64,000 bases of DNA from UBA2966 sp965242505 (GCA_965242505.1 OZ251449.1:2232001-2296000); one strand, 5' to 3'; shown: positions 8,634-17,064, numbered from the stretch's first letter. Translations and numbers: made by a program. The notes: generated by a model not told the origin, from the letters alone.

Positions 8634-9311
8634 ATGGAACTCTCGAACAAGACGGCCCGGCAGATGTACGAGGACCTGAAGTCGGCGCCGCCGCGGCGCA
8701 AGTTCGGCTTCGGCCGCAAGCCCATCATCGTCAACGTCGACGTACAGAGCGCCTTCACGCTGGAGGAGGAGTACGACTCCGCCTATTCCACCGATCCCCG
8801 ACAGATGGAATACATCGACGAGATCTGCGGGATCGCGCGGTCGAAGGGGCTGCCGGTCGTGTGGTGCTACGTTGCCTACATGGAGAACGGGCACGATTGC
8901 GGCGTGCGCGGGACCCGCAGCGACGGCCCGACCGCCCTGCAGAACATAAAGATCGGCTCCAGGATGGCCGAGCTCGACCCCCGGCTGACCGTCGACAGGG
9001 ACCGCGACGTGATCTACCGCAAGGTCGGCGCGTCGGCCTTCTTCCAGACGCATCTGCCGTCGCTCTGCGTCTGGTACGGCGTCGACACGGTGATCGTCAC
9101 CGGCGGCTCGACCTCGGGGTGCATCCGCTCGACGGCGCTCGACAGCGTGCAGCACGGCTACCGCACCATCGTGCCCGAGGAGTGCGTCGCCGACGTGCAC
9201 GAGAGCCCCCACTTCCAGAACCTTTACGACATGGCCAAGAAGTACGCCGACGTCGTCCCGGTCGCCGAGGTCGTCGACTATCTCGACGGCTACGTCCCCG
9301 CGAACGGATAA
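8634..9311 (+). CDS. Isochorismatase-family cysteine hydrolase (copy 2)
   Basis: Protein of 225 residues, strongly similar along its whole length to the product of the gene at 6060. The same MELSNKTARQMYEDLKS opening, IVNVDVQSAFTLEEEYDSAY, YRKVGASAFFQTHLPSLCVW and VTGGSTSGCIRSTALDS catalytic regions are present. The Asp, Lys and Cys of the family triad are therefore conserved. AAGGGCGGAACC precedes the ATG. It closes the four-gene block in mirror order (amidase, deacetylase, deacetylase, amidase). Chemistry is amide or carbamoyl hydrolysis by family knowledge; the substrate is unknown. Confidence 0.88.
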   Translation: MELSNKTARQMYEDLKSAPPRRKFGFGRKPIIVNVDVQSAFTLEEEYDSAYSTDPRQMEYIDEICGIARSKGLPVVWCYVAYMENGHDCGVRGTRSDGPTALQNIKIGSRMAELDPRLTVDRDRDVIYRKVGASAFFQTHLPSLCVWYGVDTVIVTGGSTSGCIRSTALDSVQHGYRTIVPEECVADVHESPHFQNLYDMAKKYADVVPVAEVVDYLDGYVPANG

Positions 9312-9340
9312 CCGGGTTCGCCGCCTCCCGGCGGCCGGCG

Positions 9341-10288
9341 CTACAGGGAGAGCACGTCCTTCGCGTACATCTCCATCTTCTCGAGCGCCTCGCCCAGCGT
9401 CGGGCTCAGGAAGTTGAAGTTCAGCAGACCGACGCCCAACCCGCGAAAGTATTCGACGTCGCCGGCGATCTCCTCCGGCGCGCCCATGAACAGGCGCCGG
9501 CCGCCGCCGTCGGCGACCGTTCCCGTGACGCCGGCCCAGTTGGCCCAGAACGCCAGCGCGATGGTCGCCGGGTCGCGCCCCTTCTCCTCGGCCATCGCGC
9601 GCAGCCGGTCGACGTTGGCCTTGTAGCGCTCGCGCGTGTCCATGCGGTTCCTGGGGTTGGCGCCGAGGGGATACCAGCCGTCGCCCAGCTCGATGGCCCG
9701 GCGAAGGGCGGGGCCGCTCTCGCCGCCGACGAATATCGGGGGGTGCGGCTTCTGGACCGGCTTGGGCGCGAAGACGACGTCCGAGAAACTCACGTAGTCG
9801 CCCCGCATGGACGGGTCCTCCCGCGTCCACAGCTCCTTGAAGGCGCGGATGTATTCATCAGTGACCTTGCCGCGCTCGGCGTGCGGCGGCGCGCCGAGGG
9901 CCTCGAACTCCTCCTTCATCCAGCCGGCGCCGACACCGACCGCGAGGCGGCCGCCGGACAGCGCGTCGATGGTCGAGAGCATCTTCGCCGTCAGCACGGC
10001 CGGGCGGTGGGGGACGACGAGCACGGAGGTGAGGAGCCGCGGCCTCGTCGTGATCGCGGCCGCCCAGGTCAGGACCGTGAGCTGGTCGAGACAGTCGCCC
10101 GTCCCGCCGCCGGGCATCTCGCCGGTCTCCGAGTACGGATACTCGAAGGCGTAGGCGCGCGGGAGAACGATGTGGTCGGGAACGGTCAGATAGTCGTACC
10201 CGAGCCGCTCGCCGCGCTCGGCCATCGCGCGGACGCCTTCCGAGGTGGCGAGCGGGCCGCGCGTCGGCAAACCGAATCCGAACTGCAT
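9341..10288 (-). CDS. LLM-class flavin-dependent oxidoreductase (paralogue A)
   Basis: Luciferase-like monooxygenase-fold protein of 315 residues, of the type usually annotated as F420-dependent. It starts MQFGFGLPTRGPLATSEGVR and carries DYLTVPDHIVLPR, LLTSVLVVPHRPAVLTAKML and STIDALSGGRLAVGVGAGWM. GAPPHAERGKVTDEYI and PIFVGGESGPALRRA follow. Such enzymes oxidise or reduce small organics using FMN or F420 in the cytoplasm. GGAGG lies a suitable distance before the ATG at 10288. Two further paralogues lie at 14954 and 15968. Whether this organism makes F420 cannot be judged from the window. Confidence 0.88.
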   Translation of the reverse strand: MQFGFGLPTRGPLATSEGVRAMAERGERLGYDYLTVPDHIVLPRAYAFEYPYSETGEMPGGGTGDCLDQLTVLTWAAAITTRPRLLTSVLVVPHRPAVLTAKMLSTIDALSGGRLAVGVGAGWMKEEFEALGAPPHAERGKVTDEYIRAFKELWTREDPSMRGDYVSFSDVVFAPKPVQKPHPPIFVGGESGPALRRAIELGDGWYPLGANPRNRMDTRERYKANVDRLRAMAEEKGRDPATIALAFWANWAGVTGTVADGGGRRLFMGAPEEIAGDVEYFRGLGVGLLNFNFLSPTLGEALEKMEMYAKDVLSL

Positions 10289-10484
10289 GGCGATCCTCCC
10301 TGAAGCGATCCGGCGCCAGTCTGCCACCGCGTTCGGGATCGGGGCAAATGCGGCGGGCGCGCGGGCGGCGTCGGCGCCGCGTTGAAGCGGCTTTCGCGAT
10401 CGGGTATCAAGCCGGGTTACGGCGCGGACGCCGGAAGGCGTCGCGTTTCCTCTCGACCGAACATGACGCGGCGGGACGGCGGCC

Positions 10485-11789
10485 ATGAAACTGAAGCGCG
10501 TGGAAATCGAGAACTACCGGGCCATCGAAGAGCTCGCCCTGCCGCTCCACCCCGACTTGACGGTGCTCCATGGCGCCAATGGACACGGCAAGACCAGCGT
10601 CCTGAGCGCCATCGCGAAAGGCCTCGGCAGCATTCCCATGTTGCTGCCCGACGTTTCCGGTATCGGCTTCCTCATGACCGACCGGCGCAAATTACAGCCC
10701 TTGCGGGTCAGCCTGACGACCGTCGATGAAATCTCATGGGACCGGCAGGTGCAGGGAGAACGGAGAAAGACTTCCTCCCGACGGTATCTAAAGACTTCCT
10801 CCCAACGGTATCTGAAGGAGGCGATAAGCGCCATCGTCGAGGCAGACCGAGAGGAAGCAAAGCCGATCGACCTGCCCATCGTCGCCTTCTACGATACCGA
10901 CCGCGCGGCGTTCGACGCGCCGCATCGACGGCGGGGCTTCAAGACGGAGTTTCCGCGTTACGCGGCGCTGGAAGGGGCGCTCGCCCCCCGCACCAACTTC
11001 AGGGAGTTCTTCAAGTGGTTCTACGCCCTGGAGAACGAGGAATTGCGGGAAAAGAACGAACGGCGGGACTGGGATTACCAGTTAAAGGAGATGAGGGCCG
11101 TCCGCACGGCGATCGAACGCATGGTTAGTAGAGTCTCCGATCCCCGGATCAGGCTCCGGCCTCTGCGATTCGTCGTATCCATGGAGTCGGAAGCCGGCGA
11201 GACGGAAGAACTCGCGCTCGACCAGTTGAGCGGAGGATACCGCATCATGCTGGCGCTCGCCGCCGATCTCGCCCGGCGCATGGCGCAAGGGAACCCGCAT
11301 CTCAGAAACCCGCTCCAGTCGGAAGCCATCGTGCTGATCGACGAAGTGGACCTGCACCTGCATCCCGCTTGGCAACAGCATGTGCTCACGGGCTTGGCGC
11401 GAACATTCCCGAACACGCAATTCGTCGTCTCCACCCACAGCCCGCAGGTGCTGACGACGGTCCACCCGGAACATATCGTCCAGCTTTACCGCGAAAACGG
11501 CCGCATTGCCGCCGGAAGACCGTCCGCCCCGACCTACGGTGCGGAGGCCGGAAGCGTGCTTGAGGCGGTCATGAACGTGAGGGAACGGCCATCCGCCGAA
11601 TACAACGAATTCGTGAAGAAGCTTGAGGAATACATGCGTCTCGTCGATGACGGCCACGGTCGATCCGGGAAGGCCATGTCGCTCAGGGGCGAACTCGAAA
11701 ACCTTTCTCCCAGGGATTCGGCGCTCGACGCGGCGGATATGGAGATGGAGCGGCAGGAAATTTTCGAGCGGTTGGGGAAGGCGTCTTGA
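10485..11789 (+). CDS. AAA ATPase of a Septu-like (PtuA-type) defence pair
   Basis: RecF/SMC-like ABC ATPase of 434 residues. It opens MKLKRVEIENYRAIEELALP. Walker A is GANGHGKTS (about 30-38), the ABC signature LDQLSGGY lies near 246-253, Walker B AIVLIDEVDLHLHP near 281-294, and the His switch VVSTHSPQVL near 313. This is the architecture of PtuA and of retron-associated ATPases, which partner an HNH nuclease in anti-phage defence. The HNH gene follows immediately and overlaps by four bases, which is what suggests Septu. Base use is visibly less GC-biased than the neighbours, suggesting horizontal transfer. An in-frame 24-bp tandem duplication lies at 10767-10814. No phage test is available from sequence. 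Confidence 0.78.
   Translation: MKLKRVEIENYRAIEELALPLHPDLTVLHGANGHGKTSVLSAIAKGLGSIPMLLPDVSGIGFLMTDRRKLQPLRVSLTTVDEISWDRQVQGERRKTSSRRYLKTSSQRYLKEAISAIVEADREEAKPIDLPIVAFYDTDRAAFDAPHRRRGFKTEFPRYAALEGALAPRTNFREFFKWFYALENEELREKNERRDWDYQLKEMRAVRTAIERMVSRVSDPRIRLRPLRFVVSMESEAGETEELALDQLSGGYRIMLALAADLARRMAQGNPHLRNPLQSEAIVLIDEVDLHLHPAWQQHVLTGLARTFPNTQFVVSTHSPQVLTTVHPEHIVQLYRENGRIAAGRPSAPTYGAEAGSVLEAVMNVRERPSAEYNEFVKKLEEYMRLVDDGHGRSGKAMSLRGELENLSPRDSALDAADMEMERQEIFERLGKAS
10767..10814 (+). repeat. 24-bp tandem duplication inside the PtuA-like gene
   Basis: Two adjacent 24-bp units (10767-10790 and 10791-10814) differ at two positions and encode KTSSRRYL followed by KTSSQRYL. The duplication keeps the frame and lies between the Walker A and signature regions of the ATPase. 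Confidence 0.9.
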
Positions 11790-12526
11790 AACGGATACGG
11801 CAATTCCCGGGCCCCATGCCCGGTCTCGATGACTACAGGAAACGTGCGGGAGAAAACGCCAGCTGGAGAGGATATCGCGGAAACAGGGCTCCTCGCTACC
11901 GGACTCTCATGAACACCCTGACGGACCTTCAACACGGGCTCTGCGGTTACTGCGAAATAAATCTTCTGGACGGGGACCGCCAAGTCGAGCACATCGTGCC
12001 GCAGAGCCACCCAAAAGATGGAGCGTGCCGCGCCTTGGACGCGACCAACCTCATCGCATGCTGCCAAGGCGGGTCGTCGGACGATACGTCGATTCGCGAT
12101 GACGACGAACGATTCCCGGGCGGGAGTTGCGGCTTGGCGAAGGGCAACAATGCCGATCCGGATTTCGTGGATCCGAGAACGCTTCCTGACTTGCCGTCGT
12201 TGACGCGCGTCCGCCCAGACGGTCGAATCGAAGCCGATACGGACGCCTGCGCGGCCGCCGATTGGTCTGCCGACCGGGTGGAAAAGACCATCCGGATTCT
12301 GGGTTTGAACGTTCAACGATTACAAACGGCCCGGAAGGATTACTGGAGCAACCTCTCCAACAAGATGAGCGCATATCGGGACAACCCGGACGCGGCAGAA
12401 GGTTGGGCGCGCAGCCGACTCTTGCCTCGAAACGGGGGTCTATCGAAGTTTTTCACCACCAATCGTTCGTATTTCGGGAAATTAGGCGAACGCATTCTGG
12501 CGAAAGAGCCCCACGACTGGATTTGA
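11786..12526 (+). CDS. HNH endonuclease, PtuB-like (TIGR02646-type)
   Basis: Protein of 246 residues starting LKRIRQFPGPMPGLDDYRKR from a TTG at 11786. That start overlaps the ATPase stop (TTGA) and fits the normal N-terminus of TIGR02646 proteins; an internal ATG at 11816 is less likely. The HNH core is visible as CGYCE (52-56), then VEHIVPQSHP with its His pair, then NLIACCQGG and GGSCGLAKGNN, supplying the Cys pairs of a zinc-binding HNH fold. In Septu, PtuB is the effector nuclease controlled by the PtuA ATPase. It probably cleaves nucleic acid on infection; this is inferred from family and gene order. Its stop lies just before an intergenic repeat. Confidence 0.78.
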   Translation: MKRIRQFPGPMPGLDDYRKRAGENASWRGYRGNRAPRYRTLMNTLTDLQHGLCGYCEINLLDGDRQVEHIVPQSHPKDGACRALDATNLIACCQGGSSDDTSIRDDDERFPGGSCGLAKGNNADPDFVDPRTLPDLPSLTRVRPDGRIEADTDACAAADWSADRVEKTIRILGLNVQRLQTARKDYWSNLSNKMSAYRDNPDAAEGWARSRLLPRNGGLSKFFTTNRSYFGKLGERILAKEPHDWI

Positions 12527-12559
12527 ACCGACGGTCTCCGCTCGGCAGGCCGTTTGCGC

Positions 12560-12745
12560 TCCTCCCCCTGACACGACCCCCACCCCGACCCTCCCCCTGC
12601 AAGGGGGAGGGAGAACGAGGGGACGGAGGGGCCATTTGCGCTCCCCCCTCTTTGCAGGGGGGAAGCCGGGAGGAGGGAGGAGCATGAACAGACCCTTGCG
12701 TCGCCCCCGTCGCCGGATGAGTCTCGCGGATAAGCGGGACTGGAT
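12560..12745. repeat. Composite intergenic repeat (B and A modules)
   Basis: This gap between the HNH gene and the flavoprotein gene holds a B module (CACCCCGACCCTCCCCCTGC then its inverted half). A shortened A-like CCCCCTCTTTGCAGGGGGG hairpin and the GTCGCCGGATGAG border sequence seen in other copies follow. Nothing else coding is seen in 12527-12783. Confidence 0.8.
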
Positions 12746-12765
12746 TTGAGCTGGCGGGCGGCGGA

Positions 12766-12783
12766 CCGTGGTAGCCTCCACGG
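12766..12783 (+). promoter_or_regulatory. Inverted repeat abutting a start codon
   Basis: CCGTGG-N6-CCACGG ends at the base before the ATG at 12784, where the ribosome binding site should be, and no good Shine-Dalgarno sequence is visible. It might be an operator or hide the translation start. In GC-rich DNA this could also be chance. Confidence 0.25.
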
Positions 12784-13206
12784 ATGTTCAAGGAACGGGA
12801 GCGGGCGTTTCTGGACGGCCAGCGCGTCGGGCGGCTGGCGACGGCGGATGCGGGCGGGCGGCCCCACGTGACGCCGGTGTGCTTCGCGCTCGGGGCGCGC
12901 GGCGTCTACGTCACGATCGACGAGAAACCGAAGAGGGAGGCGGCGCGGCCCCTGAAGCGCATCCGCAACGTCCTCGAAAACCCCTCCGCGGCGCTGGTCG
13001 TCGACCGCTACGACGAGGACTGGAGCCGCCTCGGCTGGGTCATGGTGAGGGGCGCGGCGGAAATCCTGGAGAACGGGGAAGAACACGACCGCGCGCAGGC
13101 GATGCTGCGGGACCGATACCCCCAGTACCGGCGGATGGCCCTGGAGGGCCTTCCCGTCATCGCCGTCCGCGTCGAGCGCGTGGTAAGCTGGGGAAACCTC
13201 GACTGA
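12784..13206 (+). CDS. PPOX-class flavoprotein (Rv0121-like)
   Basis: Protein of 140 residues with the split-barrel fold of the pyridoxamine 5'-phosphate oxidase superfamily. Landmarks are FLDGQRVGRLATADAGGRPH, VTPVCFALGARGVYVTIDEK, KRIRNVLENPSAALVVDRYD and the ending RVERVVSWGNLD, which resembles the Rv0121-type PPOX proteins (TIGR03668) often called F420-dependent. It would bind FMN or F420 and carry out a redox reaction in the cytoplasm. Its presence near three LLM-type oxidoreductases makes a deazaflavin link possible but unproved. Length is typical. Confidence 0.85.
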   Translation: MFKERERAFLDGQRVGRLATADAGGRPHVTPVCFALGARGVYVTIDEKPKREAARPLKRIRNVLENPSAALVVDRYDEDWSRLGWVMVRGAAEILENGEEHDRAQAMLRDRYPQYRRMALEGLPVIAVRVERVVSWGNLD

Positions 13207-13250
13207 CCGCGTCGGAACCCACGGGGAAAGGCGGACGAGGAGGAGTGGAC

Positions 13251-14360
13251 GTGGCGGAAGAACTGAAAATGTGGGCGATCGAGGGCGGAGGCGGGGTCGC
13301 TCCGGTGGAACGGGCGAGTCACACCGAAACCGAGAACCTGTTGGAAGAGACGCTCGTCAAGAACCCGGACATGCTGATACCGGGGCTGGAACTCGTGGGG
13401 TGGCAGACTCCGACCGATGGAGGCTGGCTCGACCTGTTGGGCGTGGACCCGGACGGACGGCTCGTCGTATTCGAACTGAAGCGCGGCGACCTCACACGGG
13501 ACGCGGTCACCCAGATCATCGACTACGCTTCGGATCTCGAGGCCATGAGCGATGACCAACTGGTGGCGCGCATCGCTCAACACTCGGGCCGCGACGGCAT
13601 AGCCGAGATAGAGGATTTCGAGGGCTGGTACGACCAGCGTTTCGAGGAACGTCGGTTGTCGCCCATCAGGATGATACTCGTCGGTCTCGGCACCGATGCC
13701 CGTGCTACCCGAATGGTGAATTTTCTGGCGGCCCGGGGCGTGGACGTATCGCTCCTGACGTTCCACGGCTACGAGCACGAAGGGAAAACGCTCCTCGCCA
13801 GACAAGTACGGGTGGAGCCGGAGGCAACCGGAGCGGCAGGAGAGTCCCGCAGTTGGCAAGAGATCGACAAAGAGCGCCGTCGCGCTATTGACGAATTGGC
13901 GAAAAATCACGATGTAGGAGATATATTCGGCGAGGCGGTCGAGAGATTCCAACGACTGGTCCCTTGGCCGGCCACTCTCAAGGATGGATACACCTTCCGC
14001 GCAGACTGGCCGTTGAGGCTCCCCGAACACGATACAAAGTTCGGTGCTCCACTGTCGTTGAGAATCACCCGGAACGGAGAGATGCGCGTAACCTTCTTCC
14101 CTATCTCGGCGCATCTCTGCGAAGCGCAATTCCGGAAGGTGGAGCAGTCCATCCCTTTCAAACGAGAGTCTCCGCGCAATGCTCCTCCCACGAACGACGT
14201 GTCCGAACAGTGGTACTGCATCCTGGACCGGTCGGAATGGAATACGCACAAGGAAACGCTATTCGGGCTCGTTTCCGCCGTTTCCGCGGCATGGGACGAG
14301 GCCGGGCGAAACGCCGGACCGCAGACGGAGCAATCCGCCGACATGGTCGATACGAACTGA
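13251..14360 (+). CDS. NucS-like (DUF91-type) restriction-fold nuclease domain protein
   Basis: Protein of 369 residues. The N-terminal half looks like a PD-(D/E)XK nuclease of the NucS/DUF91 kind: TENLLEETLVKNPDML (about 26-41), then GGWLDLLGVDPDG, VVFELKRGD with the E-x-K pair, and QIIDYASDL. The C-terminal half (about 200-369) matches nothing I recognise; it is rich in aromatic residues and may recognise a ligand or DNA end. The GTG at 13251 is preferred because GAGGAG lies about seven bases before it. Base use is less GC-biased than in flanking metabolic genes. Position next to the Septu-like pair hints at a small defence cluster, but a repair role is equally possible. Confidence 0.68.
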   Translation: MAEELKMWAIEGGGGVAPVERASHTETENLLEETLVKNPDMLIPGLELVGWQTPTDGGWLDLLGVDPDGRLVVFELKRGDLTRDAVTQIIDYASDLEAMSDDQLVARIAQHSGRDGIAEIEDFEGWYDQRFEERRLSPIRMILVGLGTDARATRMVNFLAARGVDVSLLTFHGYEHEGKTLLARQVRVEPEATGAAGESRSWQEIDKERRRAIDELAKNHDVGDIFGEAVERFQRLVPWPATLKDGYTFRADWPLRLPEHDTKFGAPLSLRITRNGEMRVTFFPISAHLCEAQFRKVEQSIPFKRESPRNAPPTNDVSEQWYCILDRSEWNTHKETLFGLVSAVSAAWDEAGRNAGPQTEQSADMVDTN

Positions 14361-14384
14361 ACCACGCCGAGCCCGGCGGCGACG

Positions 14385-14957
14385 TCACGGCCCCCCGGCT
14401 TCCGGTGCCGGTTGCCGCAAGGCCATCAGGATGCCGGCGAGATGGCCGAGCACGGGCGCCTCGCCGTTCGCCGCCGCCCGCGCCAGCTCGTCGCGGGTCA
14501 TGAGCACGGTCTCGATCTCCTCCAGGTTCGTCGCCGGGTCGGGTTCCTGCTTCCAGACGCCGCCCGACGCCAGGAAGAAATGCTCCTCGCCGCAACGCTG
14601 GTTGTTGTTGCGGCAGAAGGCGCCGAGAGGCCGCCAGTCCCGACACTCATACCCCGTCTCCTCGAGCAGTTCCCGGCGGGCGGCGGCCAAGGGTTCCTCG
14701 CCCGGATCCACGATCCCGCCGGGAAGGGTGAGCGCGACCCGCTCCGGCCCGTGCTTGTACTGCCGCTGGCAGATGAACCGGCCGTCCTCCGTCGTCGCGG
14801 CCACCCAGGCCTGATCGGCGAGGTCGACCCTGTAGTAGGGCTCGTATCGCCGGCCGCCGGGCAGCTCGACCGCGTGGGCGGAGACCGAGAGCCGCCGGGG
14901 GACGACGAATATCTCTCTCGATCCCAGCAACTTCCACGGCCGGAGATCGCGGGTCAC
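14385..14957 (-). CDS. NUDIX hydrolase
   Basis: Protein of 190 residues with a complete Nudix box, read as GGIVDPGEEPLAAARRELLE followed by ETGY (roughly 92-115). Those Glu residues bind the metals that hydrolyse a nucleoside diphosphate linked to another group. The surrounding YRVDLADQAWVAATTEDGRF and RQYKHGPERVALTLPGG resemble ADP-ribose pyrophosphatase-type members. The GTG start at 14957 overlaps the stop of the LLM gene upstream as GTGA, so translation is probably coupled. Substrate is not certain; ADP-ribose or a related dinucleotide is the likeliest guess. Confidence 0.88.
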   Translation of the reverse strand: MTRDLRPWKLLGSREIFVVPRRLSVSAHAVELPGGRRYEPYYRVDLADQAWVAATTEDGRFICQRQYKHGPERVALTLPGGIVDPGEEPLAAARRELLEETGYECRDWRPLGAFCRNNNQRCGEEHFFLASGGVWKQEPDPATNLEEIETVLMTRDELARAAANGEAPVLGHLAGILMALRQPAPEAGGP

Positions 14958-15943
14958 GGGCCGGTCCCGGGTCCGATGAACTCCGCCGCGTACGCCTCCA
15001 TGCCTTCGAGCGTGTCCTCGACGGTCTCCCGCTCGAAGTTGACGATGACGGAGTCGACTCCGATCCCCTCCATCTCCGCCATGTCGTCCTTCATCCGCTG
15101 GGCGCCGCCGCTCAGGAGGCGCCGGTCGCCGCCGGGGAACGGAGCGTCGGCCTCCGCCGGCCGAAGCGGTTCGCCCGGTTCCGTCCCCCACCACAGCGTG
15201 AACCACGTGACCCGGAGCGACGCGGGATCCCGCCCGGCGTCCTCCGCGAGCCGATGGAGCCTGTCCACATATGCTTGCAATCGCTCCAGCGTGTCGAGAG
15301 GAACCCTGGCGTTGTGGGCCATGGGGATCCAGCCGTCGCCGAGCGTCGCGGCGCGCCGCATGGCCGGCGGGCTCTCGCCGCCCACCAGGATGGGCGGGCG
15401 CGGCTTGCGGACGGGTTTCGGTTCGAAGGTGATGTCCGAGAAATCGGCATAGTCGCCGTGGAACTCCGGGTCGTCGCTCGTCCAGAGCTCCTTGAACACC
15501 TCGATGTATTCGTCGGCGACCCTGCCGCGCTCGGCGTGGGGCGGCGCGCCCAGCGCCTCGAACTCCTCCTTCATCCATCCCGCCCCGCACCCCACCGAGA
15601 GGCGGCCGCCGGAAAGGTAGTCGATGCTCGCCAGCGCCTTCGCCGTCGGGACCGGCGAACGGTGCGGCAGCACCAGCACGGACGTCAGCAGGCCGATGGA
15701 GTCGGTCCGGGCGGCGACGAACGCCATCGCCGTGAGCTGATCGACGAAGTCCCCGAAACGTCCGGGCAGCCAGTCGCCGTCCCTGGTGTACGGATAGTCC
15801 GAAACCCGGCTTCGCGGCACGACCAGATGGTCGGTCATGGACAGGAAGTCGAAGCCGAGCGCCTCGCCCTTCCGGGCCAGGGCCGACATGTTTTCCGGCG
15901 CGCTCAACGGTCCCCGCGTGGGGACGTAGAACCCGATCTTCAT
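14954..15943 (-). CDS. LLM-class flavin-dependent oxidoreductase (paralogue B)
   Basis: Protein of 329 residues of the luciferase-like family, beginning MKIGFYVPTRGPLSAPENMS. It shares FDFLSMTDHLVVPR, LLTSVLVLPHRSPVPTAKAL, GGRLSVGCGAGWMKEEFEAL and PILVGGESPPAMRRAATLGD with the copies at 9341 and 15968. The C-terminal region (SGGAQRMKDDMAEMEGIGVD) is also shared. It would use FMN or F420 as hydride carrier. The ATG at 15943 follows AGGGAAAC. The stop overlaps the Nudix start, and the next paralogue's stop lies 24 bases upstream of this start, so the three genes form one minus-strand operon. Confidence 0.88.
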   Translation of the reverse strand: MKIGFYVPTRGPLSAPENMSALARKGEALGFDFLSMTDHLVVPRSRVSDYPYTRDGDWLPGRFGDFVDQLTAMAFVAARTDSIGLLTSVLVLPHRSPVPTAKALASIDYLSGGRLSVGCGAGWMKEEFEALGAPPHAERGRVADEYIEVFKELWTSDDPEFHGDYADFSDITFEPKPVRKPRPPILVGGESPPAMRRAATLGDGWIPMAHNARVPLDTLERLQAYVDRLHRLAEDAGRDPASLRVTWFTLWWGTEPGEPLRPAEADAPFPGGDRRLLSGGAQRMKDDMAEMEGIGVDSVIVNFERETVEDTLEGMEAYAAEFIGPGTGP

Positions 15944-15967
15944 GAACGTTTCCCTGTCGCCGCGGCG

Positions 15968-16972
15968 TCACGCGCCGCGGTCCGCCGGCCTCGCCGCGAG
16001 CGGAATCACGTCGCGGGCGAACGCCTCCATCACGTCCATGGTTTCGGAGAGGCCGGGGCGCTCGAAGTTCAGCGCGAGGGCCTTCACGCCGAGCCCTTCC
16101 AGCGCCGCGACGTCCGCCGCCATCTGCTCCGCCGATCCGGTCATCAGGCGGCGGTTGCCGTCGGTCGCCGGACCGTCCGTTCCCATCGGCGGCAGGGGAT
16201 CGCCGGGTTCCGATCCCCACCGCATGATGAAGAAGGCGCGCTCGATGTCGTCCATGCTCCGTCCCGCCTCCTCGGCGAGGCGCGCCAGATCTTCGAGGGC
16301 CGCCTCGTACCGCTCGCGGGTGTCGAGAGGGAAGTTCGGGTTGTGCGCGATGGGAAGCCAGCCATCGCCGAGCCGGGCGACGCGGCGCAGGGCGGGTTTG
16401 CTCTCGCCCCCGACCCAGACCGGCGGCCCCGGCCGCTGCACGGGACGCGGGAGGAACGCGATGTCGGCGAAGTCCGCGTAGTCGCCGTGGAATTCGGGAT
16501 CTTCGGCGCTCCAGAGCTCCTTGAACACGCGGATGTACTCGTCGGTGACCCTGCCGCGCTCGGCGTGCGGCGGCGCCCCGATCGCCTCGAACTCCTCCTT
16601 GCACCAGCCGGCGCCGACGCCGACGGTGAGGCGGCCGTGCGACAGGACGTCGATCGTCGACAGCATCTTCGCCGTCAGCACCGGCGGCCGATGCGGCGCG
16701 ACCATGACCGAGGTCAGGAGGCGGGCCGAACCGGTCCGTCCGGCGAGATAGGCGAGAACCGTCAACTGGTCGCAGAAGTCCCCAACCCGCCCTGCGGGCC
16801 AGTCGCCCCGGTCGGTATAGGGGTATCGGGACTCCACGCTGCGCGGCACGACGACGTGATCGGTCACCGCGATGTAGCCGTATCCCAGTTCCTCGCCCCT
16901 GGCGGCCAACGCCGCCATGCGCTCGGGCGCGCCGAGGGGGCCCCGCGTCGGAAGGTAGAAGCCGAATTCCAT
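15968..16972 (-). CDS. LLM-class flavin-dependent oxidoreductase (paralogue C)
   Basis: Protein of 334 residues starting MEFGFYLPTRGPLGAPERMA, the first gene of the LLM-LLM-NUDIX operon. The family blocks YIAVTDHVVVPRSVESRYPY, LLTSVMVAPHRPPVLTAKML, HGRLTVGVGAGWCKEEFEAI, GDYADFADIAFLPRPVQRPG and PVWVGGESKPALRRVARLGD are all present. It is more like paralogue B than most database families would suggest by chance, so local duplication is likely. Cofactor is FMN or F420; the substrate cannot be deduced. GAGGGACGG precedes the ATG at 16972. Confidence 0.88.
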   Translation of the reverse strand: MEFGFYLPTRGPLGAPERMAALAARGEELGYGYIAVTDHVVVPRSVESRYPYTDRGDWPAGRVGDFCDQLTVLAYLAGRTGSARLLTSVMVAPHRPPVLTAKMLSTIDVLSHGRLTVGVGAGWCKEEFEAIGAPPHAERGRVTDEYIRVFKELWSAEDPEFHGDYADFADIAFLPRPVQRPGPPVWVGGESKPALRRVARLGDGWLPIAHNPNFPLDTRERYEAALEDLARLAEEAGRSMDDIERAFFIMRWGSEPGDPLPPMGTDGPATDGNRRLMTGSAEQMAADVAALEGLGVKALALNFERPGLSETMDVMEAFARDVIPLAARPADRGA

Positions 16973-17064
16973 GTCGCCGTCCCTCAAACCGCAATGCTCC
17001 GGATCGTTCGCGTCCATTTTATAGCGGATGATCCCGCGTATGCGACCGGTCGGTCGGTGGCGGG

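Noticed and set aside
12515..12749. Possible tRNA-end or attachment-site direct repeat (GACTGGATTTGA at 12515-12526 and 12738-12749)
   Set aside because: The 12-bp repeat resembles a tRNA T-arm on the other strand, but no acceptor stem or D arm can be built, and no integrase is present. The first copy is simply the end of the HNH gene.
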